From the NCBI RefSeq assembly GCF_000968015.1, contig NZ_LACH01000005.1:1-64000 (forward strand): a stretch of DNA of 64,000 nt. The letters run 5' to 3'. The position numbers were made by a program, and so were the translations under genes. Within the stretch, counting starts at the first letter, position 1, and each line of letters begins with the position of its first letter. Below the pieces are notes generated by a model. That model worked only from the letters and a program-made list of their open reading frames with translations, made no database searches and was not told the DNA's origin. This document shows positions 19,258 through 29,502 of the stretch, one piece after another. This stretch comes from Pseudomonas fluorescens (lineage in GTDB: Bacteria > Pseudomonadota > Gammaproteobacteria > Pseudomonadales > Pseudomonadaceae).

Positions 19258-19268
19258 GGGGATCACCA

Positions 19269-21512
19269 TCAAGGGGTTCGGTTACGACGGGTTTCGATGA
19301 TGTTCGGCAACTGGGAAATCCGCCCCAGCAACCGCCCCAGTGCATCCAGTCCCGGAATCTCGATGGTCAGGGACATCAACGCGGTGTTGTCCTCTTTGTT
19401 CGAGCGGGTGTTCACCGCCAGCACGTTGATCCGCTCGTTGAGCAGCACTTGCGAAACGTCACGCAGCAGGCCGGACCGGTCGTAGGCGCGGATGATGATG
19501 TCCACCGGATAGGTGAGCACCGGCACCGGGCCCCAGCTGACCTGGATGATCCGCTCGGGCTCGCGGCTGCCCAGTTGCAGCACCGAGGCGCAGTCCTGAC
19601 GGTGAATGCTCACGCCGCGGCCCACGGTGATGTAACCGACGATCGCATCCCCCGGCAGCGGCTGGCAGCAGCCGGCCATCTGGGTCATCAGGTTTCCGAC
19701 GCCCTGGATCTGGATGTCGCCGCGCTTGCCCGGTTTGTAACCGGTAGCCTTGCGTGGAATCAGCTCCAGCTGTTCGTTGCCGCGTTCCGGCTCGACCAGT
19801 TGCTGCGCCAGGTTCACCAGTTGTGCCAGGCGCAAATCGCCCGCGCCCAACGCAGCGAACATGTCTTCGGCCGTTTTCATGTTGGCCTTTTCGGCCAGTT
19901 TGTCGAAATCTACCGCTGGCAGACCGAGGCGGTTGAGTTCGCGCTCGAGCAAGGTTTTACCGGCGGCGACGTTCTGATCGCGCGCCTGCAATTTGAACCA
20001 GTGAACGATCTTCGCCCGTGCCCGCGAGGTGGTGATGTAACCCAGGTTCGGGTTCAGCCAGTCGCGGCTCGGGGTGCCGTGCTTGCTGGTGATGATCTCG
20101 ACCTGTTCACCGGTTTGCAGGCTGTAGTTGAGCGGCACGATGCGCCCGTTGATCTTCGCACCACGGCAGTTGTGACCGATTTCGGTGTGCACGCGGTAGG
20201 CGAAGTCCAGCGGCGTCGCGCCCTTCGGCAAGTCGATGGCGTGACCGTCCGGGGTGAAGATGTACACCCGGTCCGGTTCGATATCGACCCGCAGTTGTTC
20301 AGCCAGGCCACCAATATCACCCAGCTCTTCATGCCACTCGAGGACCTGACGCAGCCAGGAGATTTTCTCTTCGTAGTGGTTGGAGCCGGATTTGACGTCA
20401 GTGCCTTTGTAACGCCAGTGCGCACAAACGCCCAGCTCGGCTTCTTCGTGCATGGCGTGGGTGCGGATCTGCACTTCCAGCACCTTGCCCTCGGGGCCGA
20501 TCACTGCGGTGTGCAGCGAGCGGTAGCCGTTCTCTTTCGGGTTGGCGATGTAATCGTCGAATTCTTTCGGGATGTGCCGCCACAGGGTGTGGACGATACC
20601 GAGCGCGGTGTAGCAGTCGCGCATTTCCGGCACCAGCACGCGAACGGCACGCACGTCGTAGATCTGGCTGAATTCCAGACCCTTGCGCTGCATTTTGCGC
20701 CAGATCGAATAGATGTGTTTGGCCCGGCCGCTGATGTCGGCATCGACGCCGGTCGCGGTCAGCTCATTCTTCAGTTGGCTCATCACGTCAGCGATAAAGC
20801 GCTCGCGATCCAGACGCCGCTCATGAAGCAACTTGGCGATCTGCTTGTACTGATCGGGCTCAAGGTAACGGAAGGACAAGTCCTCCAGTTCCCACTTGAT
20901 GTGACCGATACCGAGACGGTGAGCCAAAGGCGCGTAGATGTCGAAGACTTCACGGGCGACGCGGTTGCGTTTTTCGTCATCGGCGGTTTTCACCGCACGG
21001 ATCGCACAGGTGCGTTCGGCCAGTTTGATCAGCGCCACGCGAACGTCGTCGACCATGGCGACCAGCATCTTGCGCAGGTTTTCGACCTGGCCCTGCGTGC
21101 CCAGCACCAGGGATTGACGGGGGCTGAGGCTGGCGCTGATCGCCGCCATGCGCAACACGCCGTCGATGAGTTTGGCGACCACCGGACCGAACCGCTGGCT
21201 GACCGCCGGCAACTCAATCTGGCCTTCGCGCACGCCGCGATACAGGATCGCGGCAACCAACGAATCCTGATCGAGTTTGAGGTCGGCGAGAATCTCGGCG
21301 ATCTCAAGGCCCGTGCGGAAACTCGAGGTCCCTTCGGACCACAGGTTTTTCGCCGCATTGGCTTGTTGTTCAGACGCGCGAGCAAACTCGCACGCTTCCT
21401 TCAAGGCTTCGCGATCCAGTGCCGGATCGACACTGACCGCGTGATCGAGCCAAGCCTCGAGATTGATACTGCCGTCGGTGTTGATCGGCTGGTGTGCTCT
21501 CACCTGTACCAT
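19269..21512 (-). CDS. relA: GTP pyrophosphokinase RelA
   Basis: Ribosome-associated (p)ppGpp synthetase of 747 residues. The degenerate hydrolase region (about 50-200) is followed by the synthetase domain with EFDDYIANPKENGYRSLHT (about 315-335), the TGS domain (VYIFTPDGHAIDLPKGATPLDF, stated here as about 405-465), a zinc-finger/CHC region with GCCQPLPGD, and a C-terminal ACT domain (about 665-740). Catalytic hydrolase His-Asp motifs are not evident, which fits RelA rather than SpoT. Transcribed toward mazG; rlmD lies upstream on the same strand. Confidence 0.95.
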   Translation of the reverse strand: MVQVRAHQPINTDGSINLEAWLDHAVSVDPALDREALKEACEFARASEQQANAAKNLWSEGTSSFRTGLEIAEILADLKLDQDSLVAAILYRGVREGQIELPAVSQRFGPVVAKLIDGVLRMAAISASLSPRQSLVLGTQGQVENLRKMLVAMVDDVRVALIKLAERTCAIRAVKTADDEKRNRVAREVFDIYAPLAHRLGIGHIKWELEDLSFRYLEPDQYKQIAKLLHERRLDRERFIADVMSQLKNELTATGVDADISGRAKHIYSIWRKMQRKGLEFSQIYDVRAVRVLVPEMRDCYTALGIVHTLWRHIPKEFDDYIANPKENGYRSLHTAVIGPEGKVLEVQIRTHAMHEEAELGVCAHWRYKGTDVKSGSNHYEEKISWLRQVLEWHEELGDIGGLAEQLRVDIEPDRVYIFTPDGHAIDLPKGATPLDFAYRVHTEIGHNCRGAKINGRIVPLNYSLQTGEQVEIITSKHGTPSRDWLNPNLGYITTSRARAKIVHWFKLQARDQNVAAGKTLLERELNRLGLPAVDFDKLAEKANMKTAEDMFAALGAGDLRLAQLVNLAQQLVEPERGNEQLELIPRKATGYKPGKRGDIQIQGVGNLMTQMAGCCQPLPGDAIVGYITVGRGVSIHRQDCASVLQLGSREPERIIQVSWGPVPVLTYPVDIIIRAYDRSGLLRDVSQVLLNERINVLAVNTRSNKEDNTALMSLTIEIPGLDALGRLLGRISQLPNIIETRRNRTP

Positions 21513-21635
21513 CTTGCTTACCTTCCCTACGACGCAGATTCAATGCGTCAAATCGCTGACCTTCGTTGCCCGTGCGCCCACATCAGGGCCGGTACGCGGC
21601 TGCACGGGCGGGCCAGTCGGACCAGACGAGCCGTC

Positions 21636-22988
21636 CTAGCTCGCTTCAAATAACGCCATGGCCTCGACATGTGCCGTCTGAGGAAACATATCGAGAATCC
21701 CGGCACGTTTTAACCGGTAGCCCTGCTTGATCAATTCCACCGTGTCGCGCGCCAGCGTTGCCGGATTGCACGACACATACACCAACCGTTTGGCGCCCAG
21801 GGACGCTAGCTTGCGCACTGCCTCGAAAGCACCGTCACGCGGTGGGTCCAAGAGTACCGCACAAAAGCCTTCGCGCGCCCATTCGGCATAGGTCAAAGGC
21901 TGGGATAAATCGGCCTGAAAAAACTTCGCATTATGAAGATTGTTGCTAGCAGCGTTCGTGGCTGCTCGCTCGACCATCGCCTGCACACCTTCAACCGCCA
22001 CCACTTCACGTACGACCTTGGCCAGCGGCAACGCGAAGTTACCCAAACCACAGAATAGATCGAGAACGCGTTCCTCCGCCGTCGGCTTCAGCCAGTCCAG
22101 CGCCTGGGCGATCATCGCTTCGTTGACCCCGGCATTGACCTGGATGAAATCCCCCGGTCGGTACGCCAGGTTCAAGTCCCACTGCTCAAGCCGATAACCC
22201 AACGACTGGTCAGCCTCGACCGGTTGCGGTTCGCCGTCGCCGTGCAGCCACAGTTGGGCTTCATGGAAGGCGCAGAAATCCTTGAGGATCGTCATGTCGG
22301 CGTCGGACAGCGGCGCCATGTGCCGCAGCAGCACCGCCAACGACGAACCGCTGAACAATTCCACATGCCCCAGCGCCTGAGGTTTGCTCAAGCGCCGAAG
22401 CATTTCCGGCAAGCGGGTCATGATCGGTTGCAAGGGCTGTACCAGCACCGTGCATTCGTTGATCGCCACGATGTCCTGACTGCCAGCGGCGCGGAAACCG
22501 ACTTCGAGTTTTTTCGCCTTCATGTCCCAGCGCACCGCCACTCGGGCGCGACGCCGGTAACCGAATTCCGGACCGCTCAATGGCGCGGCCCACTCTTCGG
22601 GTTCGACACCGGCGACCTTCGACAATTGCTCGGCGAGCATGCGCTGTTTCAGGGCGAGTTGTTCGTTGTGCGGCAGATGTTGCACGCTGCAACCGCCACA
22701 GCGACCGGCATGCGGACATGGTGCCGGGCGGCGCAGTTCGCTGGCCTGGAACACCCGTTCGGTGCGCGCCTCGACCACTTTGCCGTGGGCGCCCAACACG
22801 CGTGCTTCGACTTCTTCACCGGCCAATGCGCCGATGACGAACCAGGTGCGACCTTCAAAAAACGCGATACCGCGACCGTCATTAGCCAGGCGCTCAATAC
22901 TCAAGCGCTGCTTTTTGCCGGTCGGAATTTGCGGGGCCTTGCTGCCGCCGGTGGGCTGGAAGCGCAGGCCTCTCTCTTGTTTGGCCAT
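21636..22988 (-). CDS. rlmD: 23S rRNA m5U1939 methyltransferase RlmD
   Basis: SAM-dependent RNA methyltransferase of 450 residues. An N-terminal TRAM domain (about 20-80) is followed by [14 protein letters not shown], three cysteines of the 4Fe-4S cluster. The SAM site is [15 protein letters not shown] and the catalytic Cys is in [12 protein letters not shown]. It methylates U1939 of 23S rRNA (RumA). Its ATG overlaps the cysM stop by one base (TGATG). Confidence 0.95.
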   Translation of the reverse strand: MAKQERGLRFQPTGGSKAPQIPTGKKQRLSIERLANDGRGIAFFEGRTWFVIGALAGEEVEARVLGAHGKVVEARTERVFQASELRRPAPCPHAGRCGGCSVQHLPHNEQLALKQRMLAEQLSKVAGVEPEEWAAPLSGPEFGYRRRARVAVRWDMKAKKLEVGFRAAGSQDIVAINECTVLVQPLQPIMTRLPEMLRRLSKPQALGHVELFSGSSLAVLLRHMAPLSDADMTILKDFCAFHEAQLWLHGDGEPQPVEADQSLGYRLEQWDLNLAYRPGDFIQVNAGVNEAMIAQALDWLKPTAEERVLDLFCGLGNFALPLAKVVREVVAVEGVQAMVERAATNAASNNLHNAKFFQADLSQPLTYAEWAREGFCAVLLDPPRDGAFEAVRKLASLGAKRLVYVSCNPATLARDTVELIKQGYRLKRAGILDMFPQTAHVEAMALFEAS

Positions 22989-23890
22989 CAGTTAGGCGCG
23001 TCGAAAATGCCGGTCGACAAGTAACGGTCGCCACGGTCGCAGATGATCGCGACGATCACCGCGTTTTCAACTTCTTTGGACAGACGCAGCATGGCTGCCA
23101 CGGCACCGCCCGAGGACACGCCGCAGAAGATGCCTTCTTCGCGAGCCAGACGACGGGTCACGTCTTCGGCTTCGCTTTGCGCCATGTCGACGATCCGGTC
23201 CACGCGTTCGGCCTGGTAGATCTTCGGCAGGTATTCCTGCGGCCAGCGACGGATGCCCGGAATCGCCGAGCCTTCCATCGGTTGCAGACCGATGATCTGC
23301 ACGTTCTCGTTCTGCTCTTTCAAGTAGCGCGAGACGCCCATGATGGTACCGGTGGTGCCCATGGAACTGACGAAATGGGTGATGGTGCCTTCGGTCTGAC
23401 GCCAGATTTCCGGGCCGGTGGTGGTGTAGTGCGCTTCGGGGTTGTCCCCGTTGGCGAACTGATCCAGCACCTTGCCGCGGCCTTCGGCTTCCATTCGCTG
23501 GGCGAGGTCGCGGGCGCCTTCCATGCCCTCTTCCTGAGTAACCAGAATCAGCTCGGCGCCATACGCCGTCATGGCGGCTTTACGTTCGGCGCTGGAGTTG
23601 TCCGGCATGATCAGGATCATCTTGTAACCCTTGATCGCGGCGGCCATCGCCAGGGCGATCCCGGTGTTACCCGAAGTCGCTTCGATCAGCGTATCGCCGA
23701 CGTGGATCTGCCCACGCAATTCAGCGCGGGTAATCATCGACAGCGCCGGACGGTCCTTGACCGAACCCGCCGGGTTATTCCCTTCGAGCTTGAGCAAAAG
23801 GGTATTGCTGGTGGCGCCAGGCAGGCGCTGCAAACGGACCAGCGGAGTGTTGCCGACGCAATCGGCGATGGTTGGGTACTGCAAGGTCAT
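22988..23890 (-). CDS. cysM: Cysteine synthase B
   Basis: PLP-dependent O-acetylserine (or O-phosphoserine) sulfhydrylase of 300 residues, with thiosulfate as an alternative donor. The PLP Lys is in [11 protein letters not shown], the phosphate loop region in [13 protein letters not shown] and a Gly-rich motif in [13 protein letters not shown]. Start 23890 ([15 protein letters not shown]) gives the normal length. It begins the cysM-rlmD unit. Gene order cysM-rlmD-relA-mazG matches the PA0932-PA0935 region. Confidence 0.94.
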   Translation of the reverse strand: MTLQYPTIADCVGNTPLVRLQRLPGATSNTLLLKLEGNNPAGSVKDRPALSMITRAELRGQIHVGDTLIEATSGNTGIALAMAAAIKGYKMILIMPDNSSAERKAAMTAYGAELILVTQEEGMEGARDLAQRMEAEGRGKVLDQFANGDNPEAHYTTTGPEIWRQTEGTITHFVSSMGTTGTIMGVSRYLKEQNENVQIIGLQPMEGSAIPGIRRWPQEYLPKIYQAERVDRIVDMAQSEAEDVTRRLAREEGIFCGVSSGGAVAAMLRLSKEVENAVIVAIICDRGDRYLSTGIFDAPN

Positions 23891-24025
23891 GGCGTAATTC
23901 GCAATCCAGACTGCGGGGGCGCCTATCATACCGGCAAACCTTCGCAGGCCATATCACGCAAAGTACGGTGCTTATGGTTTATGGGAATAAGGGGCTGGAT
24001 CAGTACGCTTCGCCTTGCGCGACAT

Positions 24026-24211
24026 TCAATGCATAGACTGTTTCCCGAAACGCCATACCACATAGAACTCCCGCTCTTCCGGGTGTTTGCTCTGGCTGAA
24101 GATGATTACGTTTTGCGACCAGGATAATTGTCGCACCAGTGGTGCGACTTTCTTTTCAGCGTGGTAGATCTCGCCCCACTCAGCCTGTTCCAGCTTGCGA
24201 CTGATCTCTTC
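24026..24211 (-). pseudogene. Remnant of a DUF1016 (PDDEXK-type) nuclease gene
   Basis: A frame of 61 codons on the minus strand with no start codon. It contains EWGEIYHAEKKVAPLVRQLSW then SKHPEEREFY, typical of the N-terminal part of DUF1016/YhcG-like PDDEXK nucleases. It then shifts to unrelated residues and ends at a stop. Its 5' side is fused directly to a REP arm. Both ends are therefore broken and the gene is dead. The family assignment is from memory of these motifs. Confidence 0.6.
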
Positions 24212-24300
24212 GCGAGCAGGCTCGCTCCCACAGGGTCAGGAGTTGATCACACCATTTGTGGCCGACACACCTCCACTGTGGGAGCGAGCTTGCTCGCGAT
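24210..24300. repeat. REPIN joining a kinase 3' end to a nuclease remnant
   Basis: Arms TCGCGAGCAGGCTCGCTCCC and TGTGGGAGCGAGCTTGCTCG with a spacer of about 44 bases. The right arm and spacer code the last residues of the sensor kinase gene (stop at 24247-24249). The left arm abuts the DUF1016 remnant. Confidence 0.85.
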
Positions 24301-25677
24301 GGCGTCATCACTCACACCATCAATATCAGCCACCAACCGCATATTCAGTCGCAACCCGGTCTCAGTGTTCTCAGCCCAAAGACTCCCGCCCTGACGCTGC
24401 ACCGCATTCCTCGCAATGCTCAACCCCAACCCGAACCCACCATCCCCCGGCCGTGAACCGTCGAGTCGAATGAACGGACAGAAGATCCGCTCAAGATCCG
24501 CCTCAGCCACCCCGCCGCCCTCATCCTCCAGCCACACATGCCAGAAATCGCCATCGCGCTGTCCACCAAGGCGCACAACGCCGCCCTGCGGTGAATGACG
24601 AATGGCATTGCGCAGGATGTTTTCCAGCGCTTGAGCCAACGTATTGAGATGGCCGCGCACCCAGCAGGACGAATCCACCGCACACTGCAACTGGCTCGCC
24701 GGCCAGCCACTTTCATAGCAGGCGTTTTCCGTGAGCATTTCCCACAACGCCTGAATCTGGATCGATTCTTCGGGCAGCGGCGCGCGCTCGGTATCGAGCC
24801 AGGCCAGTTGCAGGGTGTCTTCCACCAGACGCTGCATGCCATCGACCTCTCGGCCAATGCGCTCGCGCAATTGCGTCAACCCCTGCTCGCTTTCGCTGGC
24901 CACCCGCAGGCGACTCAGTGGCGTGCGCAACTCGTGGGACAAGTCGCGCAGCAGTTGTTGTTGCAGGGCCACCGTGCTTTGCAGGCGCTCGGACATGTGA
25001 TCGAACGCCCGGCCCAGTTCACCCAGCTCATCCGGGCGATTGGTGATGCGGCTCGACAACCGCACATTCAACTGGTCGGCACGCCAGGCATTGGCCTGTT
25101 CGCGCAGACTGTTCAAAGGCACGACCAGCAACCGATACAGGCCGACGCACAGCAGCAAGGTGAACAGTCCGGGAATCACCCCATTGGTGATCACCCGCCA
25201 GAACACCCGGTATTGCCCGGGTACGAAACGCCGGGGCAGTTCGATCACCAGGCTGCCAGCGGACGGATCGTTGGGAAAAGGCACTCTCAACCACGGCAAG
25301 CCTTTGGTATGGCGACTCGTCGGCCAATCCAGACCGCGTAAAAAGGTCAGGCGCTGGGTTTCTTTTTCTGTCAGCGGGTAACTGCTCAATGACTGCAAAT
25401 CACCGCCAATCACACCGACCCATGTCGACTCGCGATGACCGACGCTCTGCAACCAGGCATCGACGCCTGCACTCTGGCGCTCATTCCACACCTGCTCGGC
25501 CTCGGCGGCATAGCGCGTCAGCGTGCCCCGTGCCTCGTCGGACAGGAACAGGTTTTTCTGTTCCATGTAGCGCCCCCAGGACCAACTGAGCCAGATCATC
25601 AGCAGACAGAACGCCACCAACAAACACGCCAGTTTCCAGAACAGCGAATGCCTGCCCGGCAGGTCAGTCCACTTCAT
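24247..25677 (-). CDS. Sensor histidine kinase, PirS position
   Basis: Inner-membrane kinase of 476 residues. It has TM1 (about 11-33), a periplasmic loop, TM2 (about 160-182), HAMP, HisKA with RDLSHELRTPLSRLRVA, and HATPase with GGFGLGLSIARNAV. The last residues, AIASKLAPTVEVC and following, are encoded by a REPIN, so the natural C-terminus has been replaced. Start 25677 overlaps the response regulator end by 14 bases. In PAO1 the pair next to gacS is PirR-PirS, which controls the ferric enterobactin receptor PirA; no pirA is present here. Identity as PirS rests on position only. Confidence 0.82.
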   Translation of the reverse strand: MKWTDLPGRHSLFWKLACLLVAFCLLMIWLSWSWGRYMEQKNLFLSDEARGTLTRYAAEAEQVWNERQSAGVDAWLQSVGHRESTWVGVIGGDLQSLSSYPLTEKETQRLTFLRGLDWPTSRHTKGLPWLRVPFPNDPSAGSLVIELPRRFVPGQYRVFWRVITNGVIPGLFTLLLCVGLYRLLVVPLNSLREQANAWRADQLNVRLSSRITNRPDELGELGRAFDHMSERLQSTVALQQQLLRDLSHELRTPLSRLRVASESEQGLTQLRERIGREVDGMQRLVEDTLQLAWLDTERAPLPEESIQIQALWEMLTENACYESGWPASQLQCAVDSSCWVRGHLNTLAQALENILRNAIRHSPQGGVVRLGGQRDGDFWHVWLEDEGGGVAEADLERIFCPFIRLDGSRPGDGGFGLGLSIARNAVQRQGGSLWAENTETGLRLNMRLVADIDGVSDDAIASKLAPTVEVCRPQMV

Positions 25678-26386
25678 CGACAGCACTCAAAACGTAACCC
25701 TTGCCCCACACCGTGCGCACTTCGCGCTCCAGGTAACCGACGGCTTTGAGCTTGCGACGGATCTGGCTGATGTGCATGTCGAGGCTGCGGTCATGGGGCG
25801 CATAACCGCGCTGCAATACATGCTGATAAAGGAAGGCTTTGCTCAGGACTTCATCGCCATTGCGATTCAGCGTTTCCAGCAACCGATACTCGCTGCGGGT
25901 CAGGCCGGCAGCGTGTTCGCCATAAAAGACATCACAGCATTCATCGTCGAAACGCAAGCTGTCCGCCGAAGGGGCAATCGGTGCCGGCGCTGGCCGGCGG
26001 TCGAGCGCGACCCGTCGCAGGATCGCTTCGATGCGCACCCGCAACTCGACCATGCTGAAAGGTTTGGGCAGGTAATCATCGGCACCCAGCCGAAAACCAC
26101 TGATGCGATCCGCCTCGGCACCGAGCGCCGACATCAGCACCACCGGAGTGGAATGGCTCTGGCGCAACTGCGTCAGTACATTCAGCCCGTCCAGGCCCGG
26201 CAACAGAATATCCATCAGCACCACATCGAAGGCTTGCTGGCGGGCAATGCTCAAGCCTTCCAGACCGTTCTGGCACCACGTCACCTGAAAACCGCAACGC
26301 CCCAGGTGCTCATGAACATAAGCACCGAGTACGAGGTCGTCTTCTATAGACAGGATACGAGGATGGCCAGCGGTGATGGGAGTCAT
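25664..26386 (-). CDS. OmpR-family response regulator, PirR position
   Basis: Cytosolic DNA-binding regulator of 240 residues. The receiver domain (about 10-125) has the acidic pair in SIEDD, the phospho-acceptor Asp in VLMDILLPGLDG and Lys in DDYLPKPFS. A winged-helix domain follows (SLDMHISQIRRKL, VRTVWGKGYVLS). It is the first gene of a two-gene operon with the kinase, with overlapping ends, and is divergent from gacS. ATG at 26386 is used; an upstream TTG is less likely. Confidence 0.88.
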   Translation of the reverse strand: MTPITAGHPRILSIEDDLVLGAYVHEHLGRCGFQVTWCQNGLEGLSIARQQAFDVVLMDILLPGLDGLNVLTQLRQSHSTPVVLMSALGAEADRISGFRLGADDYLPKPFSMVELRVRIEAILRRVALDRRPAPAPIAPSADSLRFDDECCDVFYGEHAAGLTRSEYRLLETLNRNGDEVLSKAFLYQHVLQRGYAPHDRSLDMHISQIRRKLKAVGYLEREVRTVWGKGYVLSAVDEVD

Positions 26387-26600
26387 GACTATCTGCAAAT
26401 AATTCTCAGTTGTCGATTATTCAAGATTGCCTCGCTGCGGGCAACACAAGGTTTGCCCAAGAGGTAAAAGTGGCGATCCGGCCGACGAATGCCGACATCA
26501 ATTTTACGAAGATTGCCCGCCTGCAAATCGCTACACTGCGCAGGTGGCGCGTGCTGGACGTACGTGCAGGTCATTAAATCGCTGGATGCAGGAGAGATGC

Positions 26601-29354
26601 GTGCTCAAGAAACTGGGAATTAAAGGCCGCGTGCTATTGCTGACCCTGTTGCCGACCAGCCTGATGGCCTTGGTTCTGGGCGGCTATTTCACCTGGATGC
26701 AGCAATCCGACCTGCAAACCCAGCTCATGCAGCGTGGCGAGATGATCGCCGAACAACTGGCGCCCTTGGTGGCCCCGGCCATGGGCCACAAGAACACCGA
26801 GCTTTTGGAACGCATTGCCACCCAATCGCTGGAGCAACCGGACGTGCGCGCGGTTTCGTTCCTCGCGCCCGACCGCTCCCTGTGGGCCCATGCCGGCCCG
26901 ACCATGCTCAATCAGGCGCCGATCGGCAACAGTTCGCAGATGCTGCGCCGCAGCGGCAATGACGCGACGCGTTACTTGCTGCCGGTGTTCGGCAAGCACC
27001 GCAATCTGGCCGGTGACTTGATTCCCGACGAAGCTGACCGCCTGTTGGGCTGGGTCGAACTCGAACTGTCCCACAACGGCATGCTGCTGCGCGGTTACCG
27101 CAGCCTGTTCGCCAGCCTGTTGCTGATCGGCGCAGGCCTGGCAGGTGCGGCGCTGCTGGCGTTGCGCATGGGCCGGGGCATCAATCGGCCGCTGAGTCAG
27201 ATCAAGCAAGCGGTGGCGCAACTCAAGGACGGTCATCTGGAAACCCGTCTGCCGCCCCTCGGCAGCCAGGAGCTGGATACACTGGCGTCCGGCATCAACC
27301 GCATGGCGGGCACCCTGCAGAACGCGCAGGAAGAATTGCAGCACAGCATCGACCAGGCCACCGAAGATGTGCGCCAGAACCTGGAAACCATCGAGATCCA
27401 GAACATCGAACTGGACCTGGCGCGCAAGGAAGCCCTTGAAGCCAGCCGGATCAAATCCGAGTTCCTGGCCAACATGAGCCATGAAATCCGCACGCCGCTC
27501 AACGGCATTCTCGGCTTCACGCATCTACTGCAAAAAAGCGAGCTGACCCCGCGCCAGCTCGACTATCTGGGCACCATCGAAAAGTCCGCCGACAGCTTGC
27601 TGGGGATCATCAACGAGATTCTCGACTTCTCGAAAATCGAGGCCGGCAAACTGGTGCTCGACCATATTCCGTTCAACTTGCGCGACCTGCTCCAGGACAC
27701 GCTGACCATCCTCGCCCCGGCCGCCCATGCCAAGCAACTGGAGCTGGTGAGCCTGGTTTATCGCGATACGCCGCTGTCGCTGGTGGGTGACCCGCTGCGG
27801 CTCAAGCAGATTCTCACCAACCTGGTCAGCAATGCGATCAAGTTCACCCGCGAAGGCACCATCGTCGCCCGGGCCATGCTCGAGGAAGAACACGAAGACA
27901 GCGTGCAACTGCGCATCAGCATTCAGGACACCGGCATCGGGCTGTCGAACCAGGACGTGCGCGCCTTGTTCCAGGCCTTCAGCCAGGCCGACAATTCGCT
28001 GTCGCGGCAACCAGGCGGAACCGGTCTGGGGTTGGTGATTTCCAAACGTCTGATCGAACAGATGGGTGGCGAGATTGGCGTCGACAGCACCCCCGGTGAA
28101 GGCTCGGAATTCTGGATCAGCCTGAGCCTGCCCAAAACCCGCGACGATGCCGAAGACCTGCCCGGCCCGCCGTTGCTCGGGCGTCGGGTGGCCGTGCTGG
28201 AAAACCACGAACTGGCTCGTCAGGCGTTGCAGCATCAACTGGAAGACTGCGGCCTCGAAGTCACTCCGTTCAATACGTTGGAAAGCCTGACTAATGGCGT
28301 GACCGGCGCGCATCAGACCGATCAGGCGATCGACCTGGCGGTGCTCGGCATCACCAGCAACGACATGCCGCCGGAGCGCCTCAACCAGCACATCTGGGAC
28401 CTCGAACACCTGGGCTGCAAGGTGCTGGTGTTGTGCCCGACCACCGAGCAGACGCTGTTCCACCTCTCGGTGCCCAACCCGCACAGCCAACTCCAGGCCA
28501 AACCGGCCTGCACCCGTAAGTTGCGGCGGGCCTTGTCCGACCTGGTCAACCCGCGTCAGCACCGCAGCGAACCCGGCGAACCGGTGTCCAGCCGTGCGCC
28601 AAAAGTGCTTTGTGTCGACGACAACCCGGCCAACCTGCTGCTGGTGCAAACCCTGCTCGAGGACATGGGCGCCAAAGTCCTCGCGGTGGAAAGCGGCTAC
28701 GCGGCGGTCAAGGCCGTGCAGACCGAAACCTTCGACCTGGTGCTGATGGACGTTCAGATGCCCGGCATGGACGGGCGGCAAAGCACCGAAGCGATTCGCC
28801 AGTGGGAAAGTGAACGGCATTGCACACCGCTGCCGATCGTTGCCCTCACCGCTCACGCCATGGCCAACGAAAAGCGTGCACTGCTGCAAAGTGGCATGGA
28901 CGATTACCTGACCAAACCGATCAGCGAACGGCAACTGGCCCAAGTGGTGCTGAAGTGGACCGGTCTGGCGCTGCGCAATCATGGGCCGGAGCGCTCCAGC
29001 GACAGCCACGGTGGTGGTCATGAGTTGCAGGTGCTCGATCACGAGGAAGGTTTGCGTCTGGCCGCCGGCAAGGCTGACCTGGCAGCAGACATGCTGGCAA
29101 TGCTGCTGGCGTCGCTGGAAGCCGACCGCGAGGCGATTCGCTTCGCCCGGGAAAACAACGACCAGAACGCCCTGATCGAGCGCGTCCATCGCCTGCATGG
29201 CGCGACACGCTATTGCGGCGTCCCGCAACTGCGCGCCGCCTGCCAGCGCAGCGAAACCCTGCTCAAGCAACAGGACCCCAAAGCCCCCAGCGCACTGGAA
29301 GACCTCGACCGGGCCATCAATCGCCTGGCCGCCCATGCCCGTATAAATGCGTGA
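26601..29354 (+). CDS. gacS: Hybrid sensor kinase GacS
   Basis: Tripartite kinase of 917 residues, the standard GacS length, acting with GacA to induce RsmX/Y/Z small RNAs and so exoproducts and biofilm traits. The N-terminus [20 protein letters not shown] holds TM1. A periplasmic domain, TM2 (about 165-188) and HAMP follow, then HisKA with His294 ([12 protein letters not shown]), HATPase, a degenerate receiver-like stretch, a true receiver with Asp717 ([12 protein letters not shown]) and an HPt domain with His near 866 (RLHGATRY). The GTG at 26601 follows AGGAGA; an in-frame ATG at 26586 is less well placed. Confidence 0.96.
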   Translation: MLKKLGIKGRVLLLTLLPTSLMALVLGGYFTWMQQSDLQTQLMQRGEMIAEQLAPLVAPAMGHKNTELLERIATQSLEQPDVRAVSFLAPDRSLWAHAGPTMLNQAPIGNSSQMLRRSGNDATRYLLPVFGKHRNLAGDLIPDEADRLLGWVELELSHNGMLLRGYRSLFASLLLIGAGLAGAALLALRMGRGINRPLSQIKQAVAQLKDGHLETRLPPLGSQELDTLASGINRMAGTLQNAQEELQHSIDQATEDVRQNLETIEIQNIELDLARKEALEASRIKSEFLANMSHEIRTPLNGILGFTHLLQKSELTPRQLDYLGTIEKSADSLLGIINEILDFSKIEAGKLVLDHIPFNLRDLLQDTLTILAPAAHAKQLELVSLVYRDTPLSLVGDPLRLKQILTNLVSNAIKFTREGTIVARAMLEEEHEDSVQLRISIQDTGIGLSNQDVRALFQAFSQADNSLSRQPGGTGLGLVISKRLIEQMGGEIGVDSTPGEGSEFWISLSLPKTRDDAEDLPGPPLLGRRVAVLENHELARQALQHQLEDCGLEVTPFNTLESLTNGVTGAHQTDQAIDLAVLGITSNDMPPERLNQHIWDLEHLGCKVLVLCPTTEQTLFHLSVPNPHSQLQAKPACTRKLRRALSDLVNPRQHRSEPGEPVSSRAPKVLCVDDNPANLLLVQTLLEDMGAKVLAVESGYAAVKAVQTETFDLVLMDVQMPGMDGRQSTEAIRQWESERHCTPLPIVALTAHAMANEKRALLQSGMDDYLTKPISERQLAQVVLKWTGLALRNHGPERSSDSHGGGHELQVLDHEEGLRLAAGKADLAADMLAMLLASLEADREAIRFARENNDQNALIERVHRLHGATRYCGVPQLRAACQRSETLLKQQDPKAPSALEDLDRAINRLAAHARINA

Positions 29355-29401
29355 TGCAGCGCAATGGCGCCGAAACCATAACCGCTAAACTCACCGGACT
29401 C

Positions 29402-29471
29402 TGTAGCAGCTGGCGAAGCCCTGTGGCGAGGGGATTTATCCCCTCGCCACAGGGCTTCGCCAGCTGCTACA
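29402..29471. repeat. Perfect 33-bp-arm palindrome
   Basis: Arms 29402-29434 and 29439-29471 are exact complements with a four-base TTTA loop. It starts TGTAGCAGCTGGCGAAGCCC and is unrelated to the GGGAGCGAGC REPs. It fills the gap between gacS and ldhA and can form a very stable hairpin. It probably acts as a terminator or stability element as well as being a dispersed repeat. Confidence 0.9.
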
Positions 29472-29502
29472 TAAAGCGTGACCGAGTCAAATGGAGGACC
29501 GC

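Noticed and set aside
19449..21653. Plus-strand open frame of about 730 codons opposite relA
   Set aside because: It is the shadow of relA on the other strand, with no recognisable domain or ribosome site.
24131..24149. Hairpin GTCGCACC/GGTGCGAC followed by T-rich sequence
   Set aside because: It resembles a terminator but lies inside the DUF1016 remnant, where the residues APLVRQL explain it; no plus-strand gene ends before it.
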